Under the pieces are notes generated by a model, which worked only from the letters and a program-made list of their open reading frames with translations, was not told the origin of the DNA and ran no database searches. A stretch of 64,000 bases of DNA from Taenia hydatigena (lineage: Eukaryota > Platyhelminthes > Cestoda > Cyclophyllidea > Taeniidae): contig JADWOT020000004.1 in assembly GCA_036345935.2 (NCBI GenBank), positions 1,840,775 through 1,904,774 on the forward strand, written 5' to 3'. Below are positions 50,895-63,732 of this stretch, in pieces. Made by a program: the position numbers and the translations under genes. Positions within the stretch are counted from its first letter, which is position 1, and each line of letters begins with the position of its first letter.

Positions 50895-51748
50895 TGACCT
50901 CACACAATCCGCCGCATGACGTGTCTGTGACGTGTTTGGCCCCTCTGTCGTGCCATAATCTCCGCGGTGGTGAAACAAACCCTCACAACTGTTTCATTTT
51001 GGCATCCAAACAATCGTTTTATTACAACTTCATGTCAATCCGTTGGACTTCTTTTGCATAGACAACGCATTCAACAAAGTGAAATAATGCCTGGCATGGT
51101 GTGAAAAAGAGAACCAATGCAGCCTTACACTTCTTAAATCCAATGAAGTAAATCCAAAAATTGGAAGAGAAGTTGTCACACGCGATGATGTAGCAGTGAT
51201 AGTGGGATTGTGACACCATAGCGGTGGTTGAGCTGGTCGAACCGAAAGCTCCATTCCAGACGTGACTACCTGAGGTTGGCCTAAGCTACTTCCCGTCTCT
51301 TCTTGCTCTGTTGCAGTTAAGCATTTGTTTCAATCTGACCTCACACAATCCTCCCCATGACGTGTCTGTGACGCGCCGTAACCCCTCAATCCTTCGCCAC
51401 TCTCCACAATGATAAACCGGACCCTCACAGCTGCTTCATTCTGACATCCAAGCAATTGCTCCAGTACAACTTGATGTCAATCTGATGGACTTAATCTCGA
51501 TAGAATGCTTCTACAATTGAAATAATGATGCGTTGTGTGGTTATTAGAAGGAATCCAATGTGGCACACACTTCTTAAATCCAATTAATTGAAACCGATTT
51601 GCAAGAGGATTTGTCACGTACATGCTGATGTGGAAATGATAGTCCGACTGTGATACCTTAGTGGTGGCTAAGCTGACCATCTGATGTCGGCCTAAGCTAA
51701 TTCTTGCCTATTCTGGCTTTGTTGCAGATAAGCATTTGCTTAAATTGC
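50895..51748 (+). repeat. Tandem duplication, two units of ~437 and ~417 bp
   Basis: Both units (50895-51331 and 51332-51748) begin TGACCTCACACAATCC and end in GTTGCAG-TAAGCATTTG. They share CATGACGTGTCTGTGACG, CTTCTTAAATCCAAT and GGTTGGCCTAAGCTA-type blocks in the same order. Identity is roughly 75-80%. No coding frame is conserved between them. Confidence 0.85.
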
Positions 51749-51789
51749 CTCATTTCTGCTCTTAACCTACCAACACTTTAATGGAGAGC

Positions 51790-52380
51790 CGTGTGTACGT
51801 GGTTGTAGCGTCCCGAGGCTCCTTCAAAGGCAAAAAAAGGCACAATACTAGGCATGGGCCGGAGTCCAGCCTACACAGCTAGGAAAATATGGCCACCGCT
51901 GTGACTCTGACTGGAACCGGTAGTTCAAGCAAACAAAGTGTTAAAATGGTGTTCTTTTTGTTGAATTCTCTTCATCTCGCCTAGCTGTGTAATTATCACC
52001 CTATATATTAAAGATGTCAAAACATACGCGGACTTCTACTAACAAGGGTGACCAGAAGGGAGAGGAGGAACCCTCCACACTGGTGGCAGCGGTAGGATAT
52101 GTGGAGCGGCGAAGTCAGGAGAAGTTCCTGACGTTTCCTAGTGGCTGCATCGACCACCTTGTTAGGTAGGCAGCCTCTGAAAGCCCGATCAGCGAGGATT
52201 TGCAGTACTCTGCGTAGTCCTCGTCGTTTTCGCCCGATTTTTGGTCGCGGAGAAAGAACTCTCTAGCGAGCGACTCCTCTCGTTGGTCAGTAACGAGCTG
52301 GGCCAGAATCTCGCAGCATTGGTCCAACAGGACTGTTGTACTCTCTCTTCCTCTCTGGAATAATGAGCCTCGTTAGTGGC
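51790..52380. mobile_element. Rearranged LTR retrotransposon fragment (gypsy-like)
   Basis: On the plus strand a possible LTR starts TGTGTACGTGG (~51791) and ends ...CCTCCACA (~52078). It is followed by TGGTGGCAGCGGTAGGAT, which has the position and look of a primer-binding site. About 30 nt later the strand sense flips. On the minus strand, 52327-52113 reads FFLRDQKSGENDEDYAEY, then after a frameshift LQILADRAFRG, as in gag (capsid) proteins of gypsy-type elements ('F..R.Q..GE...DY...L..LA..AF'). Gag lies in reverse orientation relative to the LTR/PBS, so the element is scrambled. No polymerase part is seen. Confidence 0.55.
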
Positions 52381-55300
52381 GGTTTCGCTAAGATCGTCGT
52401 TTTGCGGATTTCAGTCCCGTGCAAATTTGTAACAGCCTCTCCTCGAGCAAGCTACGTGTGTGGTGGAAGAACCTTCGAGTAAATGATTTGCGAGGTGAGG
52501 GATTGAATGAGGAGGAGGGGTCACCTTCTGCTGGACACTCTGGAGCTCCTTCTCATTCCTGCACAGTGTTTGTTCATTCCTCTCACAATCGATTGTCCAT
52601 GTCACCACTTTGCGAAGATATAGCATTTCTCATTCTTCGGTGTGTTCACATTTAAAAGCTGTTACACTGCGAAACTTAATGACTGTTAAATGGTTTGGGA
52701 ATGTGCGTAAGTTATTCAATTCGACGTTAGGATGTGCAAACAGAGGATCACGAGGTTTTCAGGTATCCTCTGCTCACAGCGCATGATCCATAATTCATTA
52801 CCTGCACATTCAAATGCTCCCCACTTATACAACATGGTGACATTCGTTTGTATGACCAGCCGCCCCGTATCTAATACAATTTTTAGCCATCATTGCTATT
52901 TTCCGACCTATGCATTTGTCGCTCCAGTGCACTTTACAACAACCATCCATGCTATTGTAGTAAGCTAAGAGTTGGCGTTGACAGCAGTCGCTGTTACATG
53001 CAATCGTGCATGCTGTGCGTTGTTCACGCGACGGCTACGATGCCACAGCGGTATGCACGACCGATTGCCATAGCCAAGTGTTGATTGAGGCGAACAGAAG
53101 GATGTGCCTAAGTGATCCTATCGAGGAGAGTAGATGCCTCTACCGTTGCCGTTGCAAGTCAACGTGCAAATGAGGTCCACCTTAATATCAACAAGCAACT
53201 TTCCACCACTGTTAATTGAAACAACAGCAGTCAGTCAATAGGTGCTGCCTTTCCATTAGTACTTTTGCGGCACGCAGGAAATCAACAATGATGCACTTGG
53301 CACTTGTGGTCATCGTAATGCTCTGTCGTATAGGTCTAAGTGGAATGCGTTGTTGATTGCATTGTCTTAAAGAAGGAGCCAGATTAGAGCGAATTAGAGG
53401 AAAGGTTGGGGTCCTAAGTCACTACTGGAAGGGTTTAATGAGTGCGTAGATGTCGATCGTGGTGGGATATGCATCTATATAACCGGTTCAAATTGTTGCC
53501 CTTGGGATAATTGGTCTGCTCATGGGGCATGCCAGTGTCGCAATGTTTCCGACCCTACGTCAACTAGTGGTCGAATAACCTCACTAATTCCTTTAGCTAA
53601 CATTACGCAAAAGTTGTGAATGAACAACACAGACATGTGTTTGTTCAGCAACTTTGATGTTTGGTGATAGATTTCTAACACGCCATGATCTACGTGCATG
53701 GACGTGCCCGAGATGTGCGACTTGATTAGAGCAGTGACCTCCAAGACTCATTGGCCGAAGATAACCGACGTGGAAGCAAGCCGAACACTGAGTAGTGCCC
53801 ACTGTACGCAGCAGCCAGGCGAAATCAATGGCGCGGACAATCCTTTCATCACTGGCGCATGCATGTGCCGTAGAGATGAACCGACAAATGAAGGCAGCCG
53901 TGTTTGTTGCTGTTGACACCCAACCACACAATGTCTTGCGAATCTGTTAGTGCATGATTAGCCATTGAGAGAATCAAATGACAGTTGCAGTAAAAAGTCC
54001 TTTCGATCGTCAAAAGAGGCTCGTGGCGAGTAAACACAAGTGTTGTAGACAAGGAGCACAAAAATACGTTGCCTGAGTGATAGTACAATATTGCGAGATA
54101 ACTCCTTCGAAACGTGGGGAAAACTGCAAAAGCGGAACATCAAGGGAAGGCGCAAAGAGTGAAGATGAATCCGCCACCTGCACTTCTCTAGCGGCCTTTT
54201 TATGCCATCTGCATCTGCCAGCAATGAAATCATAATATTATGAGTCAACACGTCTGCATTCAAAGTGAGTTAACCTTAGTGGAGTAGTGGAACACTGTAC
54301 GTCTCAAAACGTGGCACCTTGGCAAACACCGACGACAACCGAATGCAATCGCCAACAGGTCTCCTTGATGCGAGATGCAAACAGAGCTTTTAGTATTCCA
54401 CCTTCGTGAGCTATTTCTTGCCGTGGCCTCTCTCTATCTGCTTTAGCTTTTCCCCTACCTTACCGCTGTTCGTTTGTGCGCCTGCGATTGCCAAGTGAAT
54501 TAGCACAGAAGAGATGTGCCAACTACTGGTGCCCATCCTCCGGTCGGTGTAGGTCACGATGCTTGCCTAAGTTGTTCCCAAACGTAAATATCATGAGGAA
54601 ATCAAATTTAAGATGCTTAAGCAGGCAAGCGGCGCAAGAGCAGCGGAGCATTTAATATCGCCTTCCACACTTTACTTTAGAGGCAATTAGCTTCAATCGT
54701 GAAATTCAATGCTTAAAATAATGCTTCTCTACCGCCATCCAAAGTTATCTACATTACTGAGTCTTGGCAACGGATAAAAGCTACACCCCATCAACAAACC
54801 CAAGAGGTAGTACTCCACTAAGTCTGGGTCATTGTTCAAGTTATCGCTTGTGCGCCTCCTAACTGTTCACAACCACGATATTTCGAGCTGATGCAACATT
54901 TATGTGACAGCCTCTTGCGCTTCCTTCCATCTGTGTTTTCTGCGAATCCTTAAGTGGATTCGGGATCCAATTCCATAGCTAAAACGCGTCATCCAACACA
55001 AAAGGCGATATATGTATACCTTAAAATCGAATGGCCGCAATGATGGACAAAACAATGACCCAAACGCAGTAACGCAGACGCTGTGCTACTCATCCTCGGT
55101 TTAGGGCTACGCCATCCCCATTGGCCAATGTAAATCCATGTCGGGCGAGTTGAACACGAAATCGTGTCCTCAGCAGGTATTGTCACGTCTCCTACCACAA
55201 GGAGAAGCCTTCTTGCTGAATCGAATTCGTCGAAATTAGGGCTCTGTCATCCTCAATTTCCACCTTATCACACCCCGTCAATCAAAATGTGATAAGTAAA

Positions 55301-55485
55301 TGCCGTACGATGGTTTGGAATGTCTAGTCAAGGCAGACCGTGGTACCTTCGTTATCAGAGCCCCACACCTGCAATGTCCTGATCCTCCTACCTCAAATCC
55401 CACCTCCCGCACCCACTGAGGTGACACATTCGCATTAGATGCAATCAAAGATATTTAGAGTTGTTTAATCGACACAAGTAGCAAT

Positions 55486-56030
55486 ATGGACTCAAGTGAT
55501 AGATTCGTCTCCGATGCTGGTGGCAAACGTGCTATTAGTCAACATGAGTTAAACCAGGAGAGCTTGATATGCATTACTAAATCACCTCATCAACCATCTT
55601 ATGAACCGAGAGATTGCATTAGCAATGATTACGAAAACACACGACATTTGTGGCGTAAGATTATCACATCACTTGGCACTCAGGTGCAATTGTAAAGGGT
55701 TTCTGCATCTAGAATGAAATCGGTTAGATGGATGGAAGAATGGATGCATCCACAGGAAACATAGAATGCATTCACGGTCATGTATGGTATGATAAGACAG
55801 ATGAGTGCTATGCACGAAGAGGTTGAGCAATGACGAATGGCTAAGGAACAATTCAATGCATAGACATAATCATTAGAAATACGCAATGACACAAAACACC
55901 ATCACATCTCGTCACCCTCAAATAACACGTCTTGATGTGCCCTTGCAAAATAGCAACACTTACACAAAATGTTTGGTTCTTTGTCTTTCAGAACAGTACA
56001 GCTGCCCTACAGTCACTCATCCCATGGTGA
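55486..56030 (+). pseudogene. Unit B copy of the two-exon small gene, shortened by a 9 nt insertion
   Basis: Exon 1 (55486-55683, 66 codons) and the acceptor (TTCTTTGTCTTTCAG ending at 55991) are conserved with unit A. In exon 2 a 9 nt insertion (TGAGGGAGG) brings a stop at 56028-56030, leaving 78 residues. The downstream codons still encode the unit A ending (GTSMGGYKK). It may be broken or produce a shorter protein. Confidence 0.45.
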
Positions 56031-56163
56031 GGGAGGAACGACTACGAGAATATAGTGGACACGGGGATTATGGGTACAAGTATGGGTGGATATAAAAAAT
56101 AATTCAGGTCGGACTGGAAGAGCAAATGTCATCCACCAGAAGGCCTTGAATCCTCATCTCATC

Positions 56164-57240
56164 CTAAGGTATCGCAGAGAATATGTCCTCCTCCCCTTGT
56201 ACAATGCACAGTTGCCCACTCGATGAACGCTGTTCCCTCCTCAACATCGCAATCCGTTCATCCGATGGCTCGAGCACCACAGTGACACAATTCAATCGAC
56301 GCCAGCAGTGCGCCTCATCGTATACAATTAAACAAGCACAGACAACACCACAGAACACCAGAGGAGGTATTAACCAGTACAGCCAATTGATCACGCAACC
56401 AAATATGCTCGTCAGTGCAAGCGCGGCAATGAAGGCACAGCCCGACCATGATCCAAAGACTCGATACAACAAGTTGACGGCGACAAAGCAGAAGAGGTTG
56501 AGCAGATATCGCCACTGCAAAAATCAAATAGTTTGTGCAAGGCAAACAATTAAAGGTGTCGTTGTAGCAAAACAATAAAATTAGAGCAGCATCCAAGGGA
56601 ACGATAGTATTTTAAACCATTTGGCAAAGCATTTTCGAAGTGGAAATAGAACGGACAATTCAGCAACAATAGGCAAATGACTGTACTCCACAACAAAACA
56701 ACTAGTTTGTGCTGGCATTGAATGCACTGCACATCCTTACCTTTCTCAACGGTTTCATGCATTCGCGTGTCTCATACACAAAGTGGCACAGCTCACATAT
56801 CCTCAACTGACTAACTTCTATCCAACGCTGAATGCACCTCTCGTGCACGTATTTTGTGCTCCCATCACACAGACACGGCGCTATCAATCGGCCACAAGAT
56901 TCCAACTCCTCATTATTTAGGGAATCGTTGGAATCACAGCAGATCCGACAAAACGGCAAACCATGACTTGAAATACTGGCCGTCGATTTAACACTTTGAA
57001 GGCCCTCATTTCCATGCAGCAATGGCTAGGGAGACAGAGACGATATAGTGCACGTGTTGGATAACGAAGACAGCAACCTTTCTTTGCTTTCAGAGTAAGG
57101 TCGAAGAGAAGAATGAGGAGGTGTTGTTAATCGGCCATCTGCTGTCTCGTCGACTTCTCGTGGTTGCTTTTCTTCTTCTTCTTCTTCTTCTTCTTCTTCA
57201 TCTTTTTCTGCTTTCTCCGTTACCTATTTTGCAAATCCCT
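56164..57240 (-). pseudogene. RING-CH gene, unit B copy, with broken N-terminus
   Basis: The upstream ATG is changed to AAG, a TAG lies a few codons later in the equivalent frame, and a CAG-to-TAG change creates a stop at 57028-57026. The rest is intact: the C4HC3 finger (CRIC, PCLCDG, VHERC, CELC), the donor after KPLRK (exon end 56741), the acceptor, and exon 2 from 56514 to the stop at 56164. Exon 2 differs from unit A at only about 8 of 351 positions. No in-frame ATG was confirmed between the TAG and the finger, so translation would need an alternative exon or start. Confidence 0.7.
57171..57200. repeat. (CTT)n microsatellite, unit B
   Basis: Expanded version of the tract at 28512-28538. 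It would encode poly-Glu on the minus strand if that region were translated. Confidence 0.85.
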
Positions 57241-57736
57241 TGTCAGTTATTTGCCACCACTCATTCCGCAAAACTCAACATTCTGCATTACAATGATCCA
57301 ATGTATTCCCATCAAACACCCTACAACCCCGATCCGACAATAACCAAGCGTCACCCAAAATACCTTACTTTAATGCACACCAACAGAATCGACTAATTCA
57401 AGCCCCTAGTGCATTTCTTTGTAGCACGATCTTATCTATCTGTCCATCTGTCCAGCAAAATCTTTTAAAAAGAACAAATACGTTTCACGTCACATTGCAA
57501 GCAAATTGTGCGATGTATATGCGCTCTGTCCCTCTCAGAACTCATTGTAATAAGGCAGCATGATAAGTTGGATTCTGATGTATCAGAATGGAGGTAAAGA
57601 AGGTCGTTCAAACTTTTGCATACGTGCATAAGACTACTGCTAAATAATCAAACTAAAATAATGAGCCGACGAACCTGTTCCCGTATCGGAATCAAATGAG
57701 CATACGTTCACCAAATTCAGCGGATTACACATCAGT

Positions 57737-58440
57737 GTCACTTTCGGCATTAATCAACTTGCAAGAAAAGGAGGTACCTACTCATGGCAACAATTTAAGA
57801 CAGCACTCGTAGAATTCGAAGACTTCAAAGTGAAATGCAAAGCGGAAACATCAATGAATGCAAATAGGAGGATATGCAAAGTTGAATTTACGCACCATGC
57901 AATACCCCATGTCCTCACAGTCGCACCTGTACCCTGCAGCCTCCTCCACTTTGTCCAAATATTTACTGTCCAATTTTACGTTCATCGGATTCAGCAGATG
58001 AGATGAAACCAATGTTCATTTCGATACAGCAACGCTCACTTCCAAATCACAAATGCGAACGATGGACCGAAATTTGGTCGGCAAATAAATACCAACCTGC
58101 ACACTTAAACATTCTATAATTGAACATCAATCAGCCGATTCGAAAAGTAATCGTACTCTTATCTGTAAGAAATCAAGGCAATTTTTATGCATATTTCTAA
58201 TATACATGATCAATCAGACCACATGGAGCACCGGCCTTTTACTTAGCTTATTTTCATGTCAAATGATTCCGAGCAGAGGGTTGCATCCAACGCAAATTTC
58301 AATACATATATGCAGTGATTTGTAAACTGGCTTAAGATTGCTACTCTTTTACTGAAGTGTGGCTTTGCTGTTTATGCCTAGAACAACGTTGCATCCTCTT
58401 TATATCCGAATGGAGCTGATGGGCGGTCGTCGAACAAAGT
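57737..58440. other. ~700 bp present in unit B, absent from unit A
   Basis: Flanks in A join at ~29068 (CATCAGTTG|TTACTG). No ORF, terminal repeats or target-site duplication was evident. Confidence 0.65.
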
Positions 58441-58977
58441 TGTAGCTGTAAATACAGCAGAAATTTGTGTAATTTAGAGCTACTCTAATGCATAAACTTA
58501 GGACAAACTCGTTAGACCAAGTGTCGAACGCATGAATATATCCTGCTCATAAAACCCGGCACACCCGGTATACATTCGAACGATTGTATGTCTGAGACTT
58601 TCTTGAAGACAAAAGAATGCATTGTTATAGGGCAGAATATGCATTCAACTAACAAAGGGAGTGGAACCCCTGAAATGCCTTAGAGGCCAGCCCACGAGGC
58701 CTCCCAACTGACTGCGATCGGAATCGGTAGTCAGAACAAGCAAAGTATTGCAAATGGATATCACTTCGATTTCAAATAAGGCCTTTACATAATTATCTAT
58801 CAAAAGCTTCTTTTTACTTAAGCATCCACATAATGGCGACTCTCTAAAATGTACGAAGGCAATGCTGGTATTTTCGATGGCGTCGGTTTCCTTCACGATT
58901 CTTTCCAGCGGTGACAAACAGCTCTACATCGCTACTTAATCTTTGCATCTTTAAGCTTTTGTGGTCGGTGTAAGATG

Positions 58978-60204
58978 GTCTGTGAGCTCGCAAGATACGG
59001 TCTGGATACCAAGTGCGCCTGAGATGTGCCCACACAACATAGCCAGACAGTGTGCCAGAAAAATCCTGCCTTCGAAGCAGCAAAGACTAAACAATCAGCC
59101 AAAATAAGGCCCTTTCCCCACCACTCATTTTGCGTCTCTTCATTACTGCTGTCTGAATCGGTTTCTGAATGCCCGAAATATGGGCATAGCTTACTAAATT
59201 CTCGTCGATAGACGGCATAAATGCTATTGCGAGCTAAGGAGTGTCACATGCCGTGCTAGCAACATCAATTCATCCTAATCGGTAGAATTAGGAGGCAATC
59301 GAGGGCCCACATCCAGTTAATAAAACTTGGTAAGCCTTCACAAATGGGTTTATCTTGCAGAACTGTGTAGAACTTTAAATGAAAAACACGCTCTGCAACC
59401 TAGTCGCAGCTTGGGCTGACAGATGCATTGAATGTACATGCTGTCACCACCTGCAGACTCACAGCTCGGCACAAATCAAATGCTACATGAACACAGTACG
59501 CAAGGCCTGTAGGATGTGGTGAGTGGTAGAAAAAGCGAAATTTTACCACAGAAATGATTTGCTAGAAACAGGTGTCGTTTGTTATAAACTAACTGGAAAA
59601 TTGTTTGCACTACCGGTTTTCTAAACTTAAAAATTGTATTGGACGATCTCACTTTGGTCACTTAGACAAGCTCAACCGCAATTGGGTTGAGTAACATTAA
59701 AAAAGGGCGCATTGGGGAACGCATCTAGATTGCGCAATACCTACAGGAATGCAAGCCGCTTTTCTAAGCAGCATACATTCACGCGCGTTTCGCTTGTTCT
59801 AGCGAATTTACCATGAATTGTAAGGATTAGAGTGGCTACAGACTAGACAGTATCTTTGCTGCATACACAGTCACAGTCATTAGCTCTACGGAGACAAAAG
59901 AGGAAGCAACGTTGTGCTAGGCATATACAGCAAAAGCACACTTCGGTGGAGCGAAATTATTCTTCAAACCGACTGATTGATGTCCACTTATGGGATGTAT
60001 GAGTGAGCAGGTTGGTGTTTACTTGTCGACCAAATGTTTGTCAATCTATCGCAACCGTGAATTCGGAGTGAGTGTGTTGCTGTTTCGACTTGAGCTTTGC
60101 TTGCATTTCAGTTGTTGAAATCGATGGACATAAAGTTGGACAGTGGACAGTTGGACAAAGTGGAGGAGCCTGCATGGCACAAGTGCGATTGTGACGACAC
60201 GATG
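58978..60204. other. ~1.2 kb present in unit B, absent from unit A
   Basis: The sequence GATG occurs at both edges (58974-58977 and 60201-60204). Unit A has a single GATG at the equivalent junction (~29549). This fits either a deletion in A at a 4 bp microhomology or an insertion in B with a 4 bp duplication. No transposase or reverse transcriptase frame was recognised. Confidence 0.65.
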
Positions 60205-60928
60205 CCTTACAAGGTGAGCAAATTCAACTTTGCATAACTTTCTCACCGCACGCATTGATGCTGGTGTTTTGCGCTATGCTTTGAAGCATTTGAATAGCAG
60301 GAGCGCTGCCTTGACTTGTTGTCATGAGTAGATGCCTCGGTTTCTTGTAAGTTGAATCACGTCGAATGTGGCACTCAATTGTAGTATTAGCGATTCATTT
60401 GCCGGCCCATTAGTTTGGTTTGACTATTTGGTAGCAGCTACTTCTATGTACGCAAGTTTGAATGACCTTCTTTAAGTCCATTCTGGTGCATCAGAATCCA
60501 CCGTACCACGTTGCCTTATTAAGATGGGTGATGAGTGCGAGAATACGTATGCACAGCCGTCTATTTGTTTGCAATGTGACACCAAACGATTTCTACCCTT
60601 TGTTCGGATGCTCTGATTTCCTCCAATGCCTCCTCAACACACTTAGTAATGCGTTTGTGGATTAGCCATCTCACGATTTTCCCGCTGCAAAGACACTTGA
60701 CTTGTTCCACCAAGGCGCACATAAGTGTAGTGTAGTAGCCTGATGAATGAAGAGACGAATGCATTACGAAGGAATACATTGGGGACTTGAGTTAGTCGAC
60801 TCAGTTGGTGCGCATCAAAATGCGGCATTTTGGGTGACAGTTGGTGTTTAGCGGGCTAGGGTTGTAGGGTGTTAGATGGGAATGCAGAATGTTGGGTTTT
60901 GTAGGATGCGTTGTGGCCACCGACTGAC

Positions 60929-61093
60929 ATGGGATTAGCACAAAAGGTGACGGAGGTAGTGGAAGGAAAAGGAAGGCAACCACGAGACGGCGACGAGACA
61001 GCAGATGGCCGATTAAAAACACCTCATCATTCTTCTCTTCGACCTTGCTCTGTAAGCAAAGAAAGGTTGCTGCCATCTGAACCGCATGCTCAG
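60929..61093 (+). pseudogene. Inverted RING-CH exon-1 relic, unit B, still open
   Basis: This 55-codon frame starts at an ATG at 60929 (MGLAQKVTEVVEGKG...), followed by the acidic/Pro region seen in the RING-CH gene, and runs without a stop to HAQ|GTGAGT at 61093. As in unit A, the RING and membrane exons are missing beyond this point. It could still be transcribed from the duplicated promoter, but it cannot make a RING protein. Confidence 0.6.
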
Positions 61094-63732
61094 GTGAGTA
61101 CTTGGTTCAGCAGTGTGGTAAAGCCATGCAAATGATGTGCTAATCCCACACCGAGAATGTCGTGTTTCGTCGTGTTCATTGCATAATGCCATCACTAGAG
61201 TCATGCGGTTAGTCGCTGAGATAACTCAGTAATGCATATCAAACTCTACTGGTTTCATAGCACGTTTACAGCCAACACCCAAAGACTAGTCAATTACTCG
61301 AGTCCACATTAGTATTTCTTCTGGTTTTCTAACTACAAGCGGTTTTGATTGATGTTGATTCGAATGTGCCATCTCAATGAGTGTGGAAGGTGAAATATGA
61401 GGTGGTGGAAGCGAGACGCTACATGCATGCAGCGCTGGTAACGAAGCAATCACCAACAGTTCTAACGATTCTTTCCAAATCATCGCCATGACCCATGGTC
61501 ATTGCATTCTGAACGACGGCGCTTGGCAAAGTGAAAATTATGGAACGTAAAACCGGAATCCTGTAGAACTTATCCAGTCCGTAGCCTTTTATTTTTAGTA
61601 GGTAAGCGTGAAGATAGCTGCAAAGGACACCACTTCGTGTTTAACTCGCACCACCACGAGTTCGCACTGATCAATTGGGGATAGTGTGACCCCAAACCGG
61701 TGATGAGTTACATGGCATGCATGTGCCTGCTCTGGGGTCATTGTTGTATGTGTCATTGGGATTGGAACGGCTGCCTTAATCGGCAAGTTGTGTTTTGAGA
61801 TTTTTAAAAGTTGCGATCTAATGAGTGAATTCTGCGGCTGCCTTTCTGCCAATGGGAGATGTGCTTTAGGTGTACGAAAGTGCCTGAGGCTGCTACATGG
61901 ACGTCGCATCGGCTCGAAACGTCACAGCTTTAGGATGTTAGGTGGTGCACAAGCAATAAGTTGAACAATGGTTCGAATGCAGTGGAGGAGCTGCCTTCTG
62001 ATTGCAAAAGGGAAGGGAGTTTGGTAAAAAGGTGTAGATCTTATCCGTCGCCAATTCGTTGCAACGTAGATCAATTTGGGTTGCGGTAGAGAAGCATTAT
62101 TTAAAGGATCGAATTCCACGATTGAAGCTAATTGCAGCTAGAGTGGAATGTGAAAGGCGATATTGAATGCTTCGCTGCTCCATCATCCAGCGACTGCTTA
62201 AACATCCTAAATTTGATTGCCTCATATAGTTTTACATTTGGCAGCAACTGAAACAAGCAGGAAGAGATGGCATATCTCTTCTGTGCAAGGTACAATTCAT
62301 TTAGCAACCGCAAACACGCAAATGGACAGAGGTTTGTTAGTAGAGAAGCTGAAGCAAAAAGATGCGCCATGGCAAGGAATACGGTACATGAAGGCGGACT
62401 ACTACAATCTCTGTTTGAATTTTGCATCAAAGAGACTTGTTTGCAATAGCTTTTAGCCGTGGTCAGTGTTTAACATGGTGTAATATTTCCGCAGCAAAAT
62501 GCCTTTCTATTCAAACCGGGATTAAAACACTTCGAGTTTAAGTCTGCTAGATTACGAGAATGTGGATCGAGGAGGCTTTCGGATGACTGAGATGCAAAAC
62601 TGACGGACGCATTATATCATCATTTCATAGACGGCAGAAGCAGACAGGGAAGCACGAGGACAAACATGAGACTGTTAATGAAGTGGAGGTGGTAGATCCA
62701 CCCTCAATCTTTGTGCCACCTCTGCAGATTGAAGAATCAAACCTTTTGGAGTGCAGCGATCGAGGAGTCATCTCATCTTGTGTCGCCATTACTCAGGCAA
62801 CACCATTTATTGTACATTATATTGTGCTTAAGCTGCCATAGTAACGACTGTGCTTTATGGATTTGTTATTTAAGGCCAGACGCCTACTAACCATGAGCGT
62901 CTCCTGCCGATGGAAGGGACTATTCACTGCTACTGTCATGTGATGCTGTCAATGGCTGACCGCGCGCTCCCGTATTTGAAAGACATAGAGTGGTCGGGTG
63001 TCAACAGCACCAGAACACGTTTGCCTCGGTTTGCCCGTTAATCTCTACGGCACATGCATGCATATAGCAGTGGTAAAAGGTTTATCCGCAAGACTAATTT
63101 TGCATGTTCAAGCGTAATTCCATGTCTCAAAGCACCACTTTGAGTTTGACTTGCATCCGCAATGGTAATCCTCGACCACTACTTTACTCGATTCGTGCAT
63201 CTGGTGCGCGTCAATGCCCTGATGTCACTATCACCAAACATTAGAGGTGTGCGATCTGCGGTGTTCATCCATAACCTTTACATAATGCTTGCCAAAGGAA
63301 TTCTAGGAGTTACTTGATCATTAGCTGACGGAGGGGCAAATAATTGCGACATGGACATGACCGAAATCTTGAAGGGTGAATTTTATTCATCGCGCATCAT
63401 CGTCGTCGTAGTGTTCTATTCCCGTGAGCTACACAGCTTCATGAGTTGACCAGTGATCCCGAGGGCAACAAATGAAACCGGTCATATGGATGCAGATGAC
63501 ACCGCGACAGACATCTGCGTACTCATTAAGCCTATCCAGTGATGATTTTGGAGCCCAGAGTTTCCTTTATTTTGATCTCGCTTAGCTCCTCCTTCGAGAA
63601 AATACAATCCACATTGCACTCCTTTTAGACTGTAACATAAAGCATTACAGATAGCACAAAAGCTGAGTAGAACCTGTTCGAATCCCTGCTTGTCGTGTAA
63701 AATTACTGCTGGGGAGTAGGAACTATAAAATC

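Noticed and set aside
63660..63710. tRNA-like B box (GTTCGAATCCC)
   Set aside because: No A box at the right distance upstream and no cloverleaf could be drawn. The unit A copy has a changed base in the motif.
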